Source: Candidatus Hydrogenedentota bacterium (GTDB lineage Bacteria > Hydrogenedentota > Hydrogenedentia > Hydrogenedentales > CAILVY01). From it: a stretch of 59,738 nucleotides of DNA. Made by a program: the position numbers and the translations under genes. The stretch is taken from NCBI GenBank assembly GCA_903837785.1, contig CAILVY010000239.1, forward strand, positions 1-59,738, in the 5' to 3' direction. The notes beneath the pieces are model-generated. The model was not told where the DNA came from. It ran no database searches and saw only the letters and a list, made by a program, of their open reading frames with translations. Of the stretch, positions 50,342-57,806 are shown in pieces (positions within the stretch are counted from its first letter, which is position 1; the number at the start of each line of letters is the position of its first letter).

Positions 50342-50695
50342 GCTGCTCTTACGCTCCAAGAATCGAATTTATAGCCATTTATACCCGATTATAACCAAGT
50401 CTGGGTATAAACAGCTATAATTCGGTGCCCCGCCCGAAACTTGTTCATCCCCTTGTCGCCGGGATCTCAGAGGATTCTGACGGCGATGCAGGTATCACCT
50501 CGTTCCCGTCCCGCAGTGCCTGCACACGTCATGTATTGATCCTCGATTGTACGGGAACGTGCGCCACCGCTGCTAAGTCCCATTTTAAGTCTTACCACAT
50601 GCAAATACGTGGACCTGCACACGGCGGTTGCTTTCAGGATACACGCCGATGCCTCGATGTCCTGTCTGGCAGCCCTTTCCTGAAAGAGTGACCGC
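50342..50695. other. Non-coding interval with an AT-rich inverted repeat
   Basis: The left part (50365-50423) holds the dyad described separately. The remainder, 50424-50695, is moderately AT-rich, with no convincing gene: a plus-strand frame of 88 codons at 50425-50691 lacks a ribosome site and any domain. It may be a relic of the element that brought in the ATPase. Confidence 0.5.
50365..50423. repeat. 58-bp imperfect inverted repeat upstream of the ATPase
   Basis: The arm GAATTTATAGCC...TTTATACCC (50365-50386) and its inverted partner (50403-50423) match almost throughout: one base is missing and two differ. The 16-base centre contains GATTATAACC. It starts 23 bases before the ATPase start codon, so it overlaps the expected promoter. 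Confidence 0.75.
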
Positions 50696-52081
50696 TCAGC
50701 GCTCCACGCGCAAAACCAGGTCGCCCAGCCCCCGGGGGCCTTGATCCTGTCCGGGCGGTTCTCCGTTATTGTCGCGCAAGTCTATGCCAACGCTGTAGAC
50801 CAGATAGCCGTTCTCCTCGAGGCGAAAACGCAGCGGGTGGCCGTCGAAGGGGTCCACAGGCACCGTTTCCAGGAAGGACGGAACGAGGTCGTCCAGGCGT
50901 TCGGGCGCGCGATTGTACACGAGCCGGTAGCGCTCCACTGCCACCGCGGCATACGCCGCGCGGAGATTGGCCTGGTCGCGCGCCACAGACTCCTCCACGC
51001 GCGCCAACGCGGGCAGCACGATGTCCGTCATGTTGGGCAGCCAACCGCGCTCGGCTTGAATGCGCCGTTCCAGGGCGCTCATCGCAGGCAGGGCCTCGTA
51101 CGTGGGCAACTGGCTCACCTGTATCATCTCGCTCATGAGGGAGAGGTAGCGTTGTCGGTCCCAATTCGTGTATCCGGTCAGATTGATGAGGCCGGCCAAC
51201 AAGCCCGCCGCTCCGGGCAGCGCCTGTTCCATTTGCTGGACCCACTTGTCCGATCCAACCATCTGCTCCGGATGCTCAAATGCCATCAGGACATTGGCGC
51301 GCTCACCCGCGAGTCCGCAAGTCATTGATCTGGGATCCTCGGCCTTCTGCAGCGCGGTGCACAAGGCCAGCAACTGCTCTTCCGAGTACGCGCCCATGCC
51401 CAGTGCGCGGCTAACCGTGGCCGATATGATTCCGTCGAGGGCGAAACCCACCAGTTGCGAAATGACCAGCGGCTCGAAGCGCACCGAATCGCGGACGGCC
51501 AACGCCGCCAGAATCGCCTCCACGGCACGATTCGCGTCTCCGTCTTCTGCGGCGATGAACGCTTCCAACTGGAGCAGCCGCACCGAATCGCGGAGTTTGC
51601 TTAGGTGCGACAGATCCATGTTCAGACCTTTGCTGAGGTCCACGGGGAAACGGGTGGCGGGACGCTTCGCCGCCTCATGCAGGAGCCGCAACACCTCCGC
51701 ATTCTCCGAAAGATGCTGCTCGACCAGCTTGTGCAAGGCTTCGGAAAAACGGCTTTGTTTGGACTCCTCCCGCATCTTCTCTGAAAGGTTCTTCTTGTAC
51801 GATTCCTCCCCGCCCGCGCCCTTCCGCGCCTCGAACGCCTTCTGATAGACCTCCGCGCCGTTTTCCTCGGGCGGCGGCTTCGGATGCCATTCCTCCAGTT
51901 CCTTCACGGAAGCCGGAAAACCCGAGGCGCGAATCGCCGCGATCTGCTGCTCGTAGCGTCGCGCGTTCCGCCAGTTCAGCACAGACAGCCCGCCCACCGC
52001 GAGAATCACCACCGCCGAGAGCGCCAGCAACAGTTTCCGGCGCCGCCGCCGCCAGGGATACGTCTTGGGTCTGTTTTCCAT
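50696..52081 (-). CDS. Membrane-anchored protein with pseudopilin-like C-terminus, function unknown
   Basis: A 461-residue protein with a basic N-terminus (RPKTYPWRRRRRK), one membrane anchor (LLLALSAVVILAVGGLSVL) and a long helical, probably periplasmic domain, with ASVKELEEWHPKPPPEENGA at its start. The final 60 residues read DDLVPSFLETVPVDPFDGHP, LRFRLEENGYLVYSVGIDL and DNNGE. This is the same pattern as the C-terminal strand-turn of planctomycete-type GspG/pseudopilin-like proteins. GGGAGGT lies 9 bases before ATG 52081, which decides the start. I know no function; a role in a secretion or pilus-like machine is only suggested by the C-terminus. Confidence 0.65.
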   Translation of the reverse strand: MENRPKTYPWRRRRRKLLLALSAVVILAVGGLSVLNWRNARRYEQQIAAIRASGFPASVKELEEWHPKPPPEENGAEVYQKAFEARKGAGGEESYKKNLSEKMREESKQSRFSEALHKLVEQHLSENAEVLRLLHEAAKRPATRFPVDLSKGLNMDLSHLSKLRDSVRLLQLEAFIAAEDGDANRAVEAILAALAVRDSVRFEPLVISQLVGFALDGIISATVSRALGMGAYSEEQLLALCTALQKAEDPRSMTCGLAGERANVLMAFEHPEQMVGSDKWVQQMEQALPGAAGLLAGLINLTGYTNWDRQRYLSLMSEMIQVSQLPTYEALPAMSALERRIQAERGWLPNMTDIVLPALARVEESVARDQANLRAAYAAVAVERYRLVYNRAPERLDDLVPSFLETVPVDPFDGHPLRFRLEENGYLVYSVGIDLRDNNGEPPGQDQGPRGLGDLVLRVER

Positions 52082-52105
52082 GAGATCTGTACCTCCCTTC
52101 ATGCC

Positions 52106-52111
52106 ATTCTA
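52106..52111 (-). promoter_or_regulatory. -10-like box upstream of the membrane-anchored protein
   Basis: TAGAAT on the minus strand, followed by GGC, 25 bases before the start codon. No clear -35. The same TAGAATnGC string occurs before two other genes in the window (6724, 12486). Confidence 0.35.
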
Positions 52112-52168
52112 CACGTGCAGATGCAGAATTTCCCCAAGAGCGATCACCCCGTCTTCTTCTGAAAGGGT

Positions 52169-52210
52169 CCGGGGAAACTCTTCTTCTTCGCAGAAGAAGA
52201 GTTTCCCCGG
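52169..52210. terminator. Perfect 19-bp hairpin after the E1 gene
   Basis: CCGGGGAAACTCTTCTTCT (52169-52187) pairs perfectly with 52192-52210 across a 4-base TCGC loop. It lies 24 bases after the E1 stop on the minus strand and is followed by CCCTTTC. An unusually long perfect stem for a terminator; it probably also insulates the next gene. Confidence 0.7.
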
Positions 52211-52233
52211 AGAGAAGCCTCGTGAAGACTTTC

Positions 52234-54768
52234 TTATATGCCGAGCTTGTTCAGTGCGATCATCTCTTCTGCGCTGCGGTTGGCGACCGGCGTGTAGCCC
52301 GGAAGCGGCTTGATCTGCTGATGATACGCGTCGAGGAAGCTGAAGCCTTGCGGGAAGTAATCTTCTTCCTTCTCGGCGGGCGGCACGATCCAGTTTTGCG
52401 CGCCGATCGTGCAGACGGGCGCGTCGAGGTAATCGAACGCGATCTGCGAGATATGGCTGGCGATCGTGTGGATGTAACTGCCGCGTTCACAGGCGTCGCT
52501 GCACAGGAGCAGCTTGCCGGTCTTCTTGATCGAGTCGACGATCGGCTCGTAATTGAACGGCACAAGCGTCCGGCCGTCCCACACTTCCGTCGAGATGCCG
52601 AAGTCCTTTTCGAAGCGCTTCGCCGCGTCCATCGCGCGATAGAGCGTCGCGCCGAACGTGAGGATCGTGAGGTCCTTGCCTTCCTTCATGCAGGCCGGCT
52701 CGCCGATCGGCAGGCGGTAGTATTCCGCGGGCACACCGCCCGGCTGGAAGACTTCGACCTGGTTGTACAGCCGCTGGCTCTCGAAGAAGATGACCGGGTC
52801 GTTGCCGCTGAGCGCGGTGGCCATCAGGCCCTTCGCGCTGTAGGGCGTGACCGGAAAGACCACCTTGAGTCCGGGCACGTGCGCACAGAGCGCCGTCCAG
52901 TCCTGCGAATGCTGCGCGCCGTATTTCGCGCCCACGGAGACCCGCAGCACCACCGGCATCTTCAGCAGCCCGGCGGACATCGCCTGCCACTTCGGCAACT
53001 GGTTGAACACTTCATCGCCCGCCCGGCCCATGAAATCGCAGTACATCAGTTCGACCAGCGGACGCCCGCCTTCCATCGCCGCGCCCACCGCCGTGCCGAC
53101 AATGGCCGCCTCGGAGATCGGCGAGTTGAAGAGCCGGTTGTACGGCAGGGCCTCCGTCAGGCCCTGATACACCGCAAACGCGCCGCCCCAATCGCGGTTC
53201 TCTTCGCCGTACGCAAAGAGGCGCGAGTCGCCGTAGAAGTGATGCGCCACCGCCTCGAAAACGGCCTCGCCGAACGTCACGGCCTTCGTGCTCTTGAGCG
53301 GCGCGCCGTTCTCATCAAACCCGTTGCGCGACTTCTTGGCAATGCTCTTGACGCGCGGATTCTCTTCGAGCGGCATGCGCACGTCGGCGGGACTCTCGAG
53401 GCCCGGAAGCTCTTCGACCACGTTCTTGAACATCAATTTCGACACGCCCTGATGCGGCGTGAGGACCATGCGCGGCGCAGTCTCTTCGCTCACAGCGAGC
53501 GTGCAGGCCTTCTTGACCTTCCGCTGCACATACGCCTGCACCTTCTTGATCTCGTCTTCGGAGACGAGCCCGCTTTCCGTCAGGCGCGCCGCATATTCCA
53601 CGAGCGGGTCCACGGACTTCCACAGTTCGATCTCATCCCGTTCGCGGTACGACGATTGATCGCTGGGCGAGTGGCCGGACTGCCGATAGCACAGCACGTC
53701 GAGCAGGATCGGGCCCTTGCCCGACTTGATCAGCTCGATCTTGCGCTTGTAGGCGTCCGCCAGCGCAAGCGGGTTGTTCCCGTCCACGACCTCGGCGTGC
53801 ATGTTGTCGGGATTGAGCCCCGCGCCGATGCGCGCCAGGTGCTCGAAGCCGGCCGTCTCGCCGATGGGCTGGCCGCCCATGCCGTAGAAATTGTCCATGA
53901 AGTTGAACACGATCGGCAGGCCGCCTTCGAAGCCCTCGCCCCACAGCGTGTTGTATTGCGCCATCGTCGAGAAGTTCAGCGCTTCCCACACCGGCCCGCA
54001 CGCGAACGACGCATCGCCGATGTTCGCCACCACGATCCCGGCCTTCTTGCGCGCCTTGCGGTAGAGCGCCGCGCCCGTGGCGATGTCCGCGCTGCCGCCC
54101 ACGATGGCATTCGCGGGATACGCGCCGAACGGCGTGAAGAACGCATGCATCGAGCCGCCCATGCCCTTGTTAAAGCCCGTCTCGCGCCCGAAGATTTCCG
54201 CGAGCAGCCCGTAGAGCAGGAAGTCGATGCCCAGCTCTTCTTCTTCATTCGTGGAGAGAATCGCCTTCTTCTTCCCCTTCTCGGCTATTGTCAGGCCTTC
54301 CCAGTTCGGCTCGAAGGCCTGGACAGTCTTCAGAATGACGCCGCCGAAATAGCCTTCCATGATCGACGCCAGGCCCTTGCCCGTGAGGTCCTCGACTGCG
54401 CGCAGGCCCTTCGCGATGATTTCGCCGTGGCTGCGGTGGCTGCCGAAAATGTGGTCGTCCACGTTCAGATGCACGCATTCGCCGACCGCCGCCCCTTCCT
54501 GGCCAATCGAAAGATGCGCCGGACCCGCATGATTGTAGGCAAGGCCCTGATAGCTCCCCAGCTTCTTGATGTTGTCAAGCATCGTCTCGAACTCGCGGAT
54601 CACCGCCATGTCGCGGTAAATGCGAAGACACTGTTCCGCACTCAGGCCGGACTTCGAGTCTACCTCGTCCTTGATGCCCTTCTTATACGTGTTCACGGGG
54701 ATCTTGCCCAGATCGATCGAGTGACTCTTCCGAACTTTTTCGGGCACCACCATCAGCTTCTTAGCCAT
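52234..54768 (-). CDS. Fused alpha/beta E1 component of a 2-oxoacid dehydrogenase
   Basis: An 844-residue thiamine-diphosphate enzyme decarboxylating pyruvate or a branched-chain 2-oxoacid. The alpha half (about 1-480) has YRDMAVIREFE, HLSIGQEGAAVGE, HRSHGEIIAKG, GGSMHAFF and the ThDP site GDASFACGPVWEALNF through FNFMDN. The beta half (about 500-844) has TFGEAVFEAV, GEENRDWGGAFAVYQGL, NSPISEAAIVG, QHSQDWTALCAHVPGLKVVF, IFFESQRLYN and a transketolase C-domain. The start is ATG 54768 (AKKLMVVPEKVRKSH). Fused E1 is known in several phyla. No E2 or E3 gene is adjacent. A strong promoter and a TetR-like palindrome stand upstream; a perfect hairpin follows. Confidence 0.9.
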   Translation of the reverse strand: MAKKLMVVPEKVRKSHSIDLGKIPVNTYKKGIKDEVDSKSGLSAEQCLRIYRDMAVIREFETMLDNIKKLGSYQGLAYNHAGPAHLSIGQEGAAVGECVHLNVDDHIFGSHRSHGEIIAKGLRAVEDLTGKGLASIMEGYFGGVILKTVQAFEPNWEGLTIAEKGKKKAILSTNEEEELGIDFLLYGLLAEIFGRETGFNKGMGGSMHAFFTPFGAYPANAIVGGSADIATGAALYRKARKKAGIVVANIGDASFACGPVWEALNFSTMAQYNTLWGEGFEGGLPIVFNFMDNFYGMGGQPIGETAGFEHLARIGAGLNPDNMHAEVVDGNNPLALADAYKRKIELIKSGKGPILLDVLCYRQSGHSPSDQSSYRERDEIELWKSVDPLVEYAARLTESGLVSEDEIKKVQAYVQRKVKKACTLAVSEETAPRMVLTPHQGVSKLMFKNVVEELPGLESPADVRMPLEENPRVKSIAKKSRNGFDENGAPLKSTKAVTFGEAVFEAVAHHFYGDSRLFAYGEENRDWGGAFAVYQGLTEALPYNRLFNSPISEAAIVGTAVGAAMEGGRPLVELMYCDFMGRAGDEVFNQLPKWQAMSAGLLKMPVVLRVSVGAKYGAQHSQDWTALCAHVPGLKVVFPVTPYSAKGLMATALSGNDPVIFFESQRLYNQVEVFQPGGVPAEYYRLPIGEPACMKEGKDLTILTFGATLYRAMDAAKRFEKDFGISTEVWDGRTLVPFNYEPIVDSIKKTGKLLLCSDACERGSYIHTIASHISQIAFDYLDAPVCTIGAQNWIVPPAEKEEDYFPQGFSFLDAYHQQIKPLPGYTPVANRSAEEMIALNKLGI

Positions 54769-54861
54769 AATCCACGCACCTTTCTCAAAACAGCGATTGC
54801 GCCGGCAGGTTGCAGTTCTCCCCCTTCGCACCTTGAAGGGTAAGCGGCCGGACGAAGCCCG

Positions 54862-54890
54862 AGTATAGCATTTTCCCGCTCAGCAAACAA
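54862..54890 (-). promoter_or_regulatory. Promoter of the fused E1 gene
   Basis: On the minus strand TTGTTT (54885-54890), an exact 17-base spacer and TATACT (54862-54867). The leader would be about 85 bases. Confidence 0.62.
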
Positions 54891-54893
54891 AAA

Positions 54894-54907
54894 ACCTACC
54901 GGTCGGT
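54894..54907. promoter_or_regulatory. TetR-style palindrome upstream of the E1 promoter
   Basis: ACCTACCGGTCGGT, a near-perfect 14-base palindrome (one mismatched pair) ending 3 bases from the -35. ACCGACCGGTCGGT-type sequences are typical of TetR-family operators for fatty acid and branched-chain acid metabolism. The regulator is not in this window. Confidence 0.45.
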
Positions 54908-54949
54908 ATATAACCCCGGGATCTGGCAGGGCCGCGCGTGCCTGCCCGC

Positions 54950-55474
54950 TCAGAGCTGTTCGCGCAGCTTTCTGAGCTGATCGAGCGTCTTCGAATCGAG
55001 GCGGTCTTCCAGATGGGCCGGCGCCGAGGCCTTCTCGAGATTCTTCAGGACCTGGCTCGTGCCGGCGCGGGTTTCGCGGACGCTCTCCAGGAAGTTGTCG
55101 GCTTCCATCGTGAGTGCCCCGAGGTTCCGGCACAGATCGCGCAGACTGCGGTCGTTGCTGACCACCACGAAGTCCAGGCGGTTGCCCGCCTTGTAGATCA
55201 TGCGTTCGATGACCGCATCCGCCGAGAGATCAGCCGGTGAATAAAGAATTTCGAGGCCCTTTACGAGCGTCTTCGGCACGGCGCGCTCGGGATGGCGCTG
55301 CTCGCCCCGCCCGTCAAACACGATCACCGCGTGTGCGTTCAACGCGACACAAAAGCCCGCAACCTTCTCGATGAGGGCGTCGCGGGCCGCCTCGAAGTCC
55401 TTCACTGCAAGCGGACGCAGCACGGACGACTGATAGAGGACATTGTATCCGTCAATGTAGTACGTGGAAGACAT
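54950..55474 (-). CDS. NYN-domain (YacP/Rae1-like) RNA-binding nuclease
   Basis: A 174-residue PIN-like protein starting at ATG 55474, with GGAG before it. MSSTYYIDGYNVLYQ carries the first metal-binding Asp; HAVIVFDGRGEQRHPE and FVVVSNDRSLRDLCRNLGA complete the acidic pocket. Relatives such as YacP/Rae1 cleave mRNA at the ribosome A-site. Arginine- and lysine-rich helices at the C-terminus suit RNA binding. It follows alr by 10 bases and ends the ftsK-side gene string. Confidence 0.83.
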   Translation of the reverse strand: MSSTYYIDGYNVLYQSSVLRPLAVKDFEAARDALIEKVAGFCVALNAHAVIVFDGRGEQRHPERAVPKTLVKGLEILYSPADLSADAVIERMIYKAGNRLDFVVVSNDRSLRDLCRNLGALTMEADNFLESVRETRAGTSQVLKNLEKASAPAHLEDRLDSKTLDQLRKLREQL

Positions 55475-55484
55475 GCGATCTCCG

Positions 55485-56609
55485 TCACGGGTTGATGTAT
55501 TCGCGAGGAACGCGATGGCCGATCCCCGTGAGGATGTCGTAGGGGATGGTTCCCGCGCGTTCCGCCAGTTCGACCGGCGAGATGCTCTCGCTGCCATCCG
55601 TCCCGATGAGCGTGACCATATCGCCCGAGGCGGCGTCCGCGACACGGCTCACATCCACCACGATCTGATCCATGCATACGCTGCCGCGGACAGGGCAGCG
55701 CTGCCCGCGCACCAGGACCTCCGCGCGGTTGCTGAGGCCATGTTTGTAGCCGTCGGCGTATCCGACGGGGACCACGGCCGCGCGCATCCGCACCTCCGTG
55801 GTGTAGGTCCGTCCATAGCCGATGCTCGATCCCGGTTCCAGTTCCCGCACCTGCCCCACCCGCGACTCCCAGCGCAGCACCGGCTTCAACAGATCCCGCG
55901 GCGCGGGCGTCTTTGCAGGCCATACGCCGTAGGTCATCAGGCCGGGGCGCACCATGTCGAAAATGCTGCCCTCATAATTGACAATGGCCGCGCTGGCCGC
56001 GGCATGGGATATCTCGTACGGGATGCCCAGCCGATCCAGCTGGCGCAACACCTGCTTGAACGCCTTGATCTGGTTGAACGTGAAGGAGTCATCCGGCTGA
56101 TCGGCCGCCGGAAAATGCGTGGCGATCCCCTCGATGTCGATGTGCGAAATCCGGGTGAGGAACTGGAGATCGTGCGCGGCCGCGCCCATGGAAAAACCCT
56201 GCCGGCCCATGCCCGAATCCACCTTGCAGTGCACCGGCACCACCCGGTTGTGCCGGTGCGCCAGCTCGCCAAGCTTCTCGGCCACGGCCACGCTGGAGAG
56301 CATGAGGGTAAGCTGATGTTCGATCACCTCGAAAAGCGCGGATTCATCCGGTTGCACCATCACGAGCACCGGCAGCGAAATCCCCGCCTCGCGCACCTGG
56401 ACGCCCTCGTCCACCGTGGCCACCGCTAGCATGCGCACCCCGCACTCCGCGGCCTTCGCCGCCATCGGGATGAGTCCATGCCCATAGGCATTGGCCTTGA
56501 CCACGGCGGCAACCGCGGTATCGCGGCCCAGATAGCGGCGGACCACCCCCAGATTGTGGGCATAAGCCGCGAGATCGACGATCGCGCGCGAAGGAGCGGT
56601 GATGCTCAT
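55485..56609 (-). CDS. alr: Alanine racemase
   Basis: A 374-residue PLP enzyme that makes D-alanine for peptidoglycan. The start is ATG 56609, sharing ATGA with the pgsA stop. The PLP lysine is Lys38 in VKANAYGHGLIPMA. The dimer-partner catalytic tyrosine lies in SSIGYGRTYTT, and the C-domain signature is VRGSVCMDQIVVDV. Length and blocks are typical. Co-translation with pgsA and nearness to rodZ-like and ftsK tie it to envelope growth. Confidence 0.95.
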   Translation of the reverse strand: MSITAPSRAIVDLAAYAHNLGVVRRYLGRDTAVAAVVKANAYGHGLIPMAAKAAECGVRMLAVATVDEGVQVREAGISLPVLVMVQPDESALFEVIEHQLTLMLSSVAVAEKLGELAHRHNRVVPVHCKVDSGMGRQGFSMGAAAHDLQFLTRISHIDIEGIATHFPAADQPDDSFTFNQIKAFKQVLRQLDRLGIPYEISHAAASAAIVNYEGSIFDMVRPGLMTYGVWPAKTPAPRDLLKPVLRWESRVGQVRELEPGSSIGYGRTYTTEVRMRAAVVPVGYADGYKHGLSNRAEVLVRGQRCPVRGSVCMDQIVVDVSRVADAASGDMVTLIGTDGSESISPVELAERAGTIPYDILTGIGHRVPREYINP

Positions 56610-57220
56610 AAGGCGCCGTCCAGTCCCAGGCTTCTCCAATTCGCCCGGGCAAATTGCGCGCCGGAATACACCGTGAACAGGGCCACGAGCACAATGGCGC
56701 CGCGCGAGGCCCAGCCAATCCCCTGCCGGTATATTTCGACCCCGCCCGGCAGCAGTGCGCCGAGGCCGGCGTAAGTATCCACGAGTTCCAGCAGAATGGC
56801 GAGGAACAGGAAGGTCAGCACATAAACCATCTGAATCACCGTCTTGGCCTTGCCCCAGCGATCCGCGGCGATCACCATGCCTTCGGCCGCCGCCAGCGTG
56901 CGCGCGCCCGTCACCAGGAACTCGCGCGAGAAAATCGCCACGATGGTCCATCCCGGAATGCGCAGGTCCGTGATGGTCATCAGCATGATCAGCGCGGCCG
57001 TCATCAGCACCTTGTCCGCGACGGGATCAAAGAGTTTCCCGAAGTTGGTGATCAGGTTGCGCTCCCGCGCGATCTTGCCGTCGTAATAATCGGTCAGCGC
57101 GGCCGCGACAAACAGCACATAGGCCGCGCAGTACCCGAACACGTTTCGGAAAGACAGAATCCCCACGAAGATCAGCGCCATGATGCAGCGCGCCAGCGTA
57201 AGCTTGTTGGGCAGATTCAT
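56606..57220 (-). CDS. pgsA: CDP-diacylglycerol-glycerol-3-phosphate 3-phosphatidyltransferase
   Basis: A 204-residue inner-membrane enzyme for phosphatidylglycerophosphate synthesis. The CDP-alcohol transferase motif is complete: DYYDGKIARERNLITNFGKL then FDPVADKVL (D-x2-DG-x2-AR-x8-G-x3-D-x3-D). Four or five hydrophobic helices surround it. It begins MNLPNKLTLARC, as usual for PgsA. A TAGAAT box 10 bases upstream of ATG 57220 suggests a nearly leaderless transcript in addition to read-through from ftsK. Confidence 0.94.
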   Translation of the reverse strand: MNLPNKLTLARCIMALIFVGILSFRNVFGYCAAYVLFVAAALTDYYDGKIARERNLITNFGKLFDPVADKVLMTAALIMLMTITDLRIPGWTIVAIFSREFLVTGARTLAAAEGMVIAADRWGKAKTVIQMVYVLTFLFLAILLELVDTYAGLGALLPGGVEIYRQGIGWASRGAIVLVALFTVYSGAQFARANWRSLGLDGAL

Positions 57221-57229
57221 AACGGCGAT

Positions 57230-57257
57230 ATTCTAGCAGAAAGGGGCACTGTGAGAA
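57230..57257 (-). promoter_or_regulatory. Putative promoter giving a near-leaderless pgsA transcript
   Basis: On the minus strand TTCTCA (57252-57257), a 16-base spacer and TAGAAT (57230-57235). The ATG of pgsA follows 9 bases after the -10, so the 5' leader would be about 0-4 bases. Confidence 0.38.
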
Positions 57258-57332
57258 AAAGTGCGCCTGCCCCTCGGGTTGAAGAACGCAATCCCTCGCC
57301 GCGCCTTGCGGGCGCCGGGCCACAGCCGCCGC

Positions 57333-57806
57333 TCAGAATCCCTCGTCCATGTGAAGCTGCGGCGGCTTGGGGGCTTCGAGCGTGCCGGCGTCCACACGGG
57401 CCGGCTTGTTCTGCGCCACCGGGCGCACCACCACGCTGTAGGTGAACCAGCCGAGCAGGAGGAACGCGCACACCGCACTCCAGGCGATGAGGTCGCCCAC
57501 CCAGCGGGGCCGCGGTCGCGGCGCCGCGCTCGCCGAGACGGACCGGAAGCGGTTGCCGGCATGCGGCTGCGCGCAGGCGCGGTACTGATCGACGAAGGGT
57601 TCGGGGTCCAGGCCGAGGAACTGGCAATAGGAGTTCAGGAATCCGATCGTGTAAGTGGGAATAGGCAAGAGGTCGAGACGGCCCTCTTCGATGGCACGCA
57701 GATACTGCACGGGCACGTGGACATGATCGTGCACCTCGAGAAGCGACATGCCTGCCGCTTCCCGGCCCAATCGAATCAACTCGCCTGGGAATTTTGCTTG
57801 TTTCAT
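57333..57806 (-). CDS. RodZ-like HTH membrane protein
   Basis: A 157-residue protein with an N-terminal Cro/RodZ-type helix-turn-helix (LIRLGREAAGMSLLEVHDHV, YLRAIEEGRLDLLPIPTYTI, GFLNSYCQFLGLDP), a linker, one transmembrane helix (DLIAWSAVCAFLLLGWF) and a short outer tail. RodZ bridges MreB to the envelope; this copy lacks the large periplasmic domain. ATG 57806 overlaps the ftsK stop by ATGA. Its role in cell shape is inferred from family and neighbours. Confidence 0.85.
   Translation of the reverse strand: MKQAKFPGELIRLGREAAGMSLLEVHDHVHVPVQYLRAIEEGRLDLLPIPTYTIGFLNSYCQFLGLDPEPFVDQYRACAQPHAGNRFRSVSASAAPRPRPRWVGDLIAWSAVCAFLLLGWFTYSVVVRPVAQNKPARVDAGTLEAPKPPQLHMDEGF

Noticed and set aside
50425..50691. 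88-codon plus-strand frame after the inverted repeat
   Set aside because: No recognisable domain, poor start context and unremarkable composition. Left as non-coding.
52222..54843. 873-codon plus-strand frame opposite the E1 gene
   Set aside because: Composition is shadow-like (Arg/His-rich) and no motif is seen. The E1 motifs on the other strand are unambiguous.
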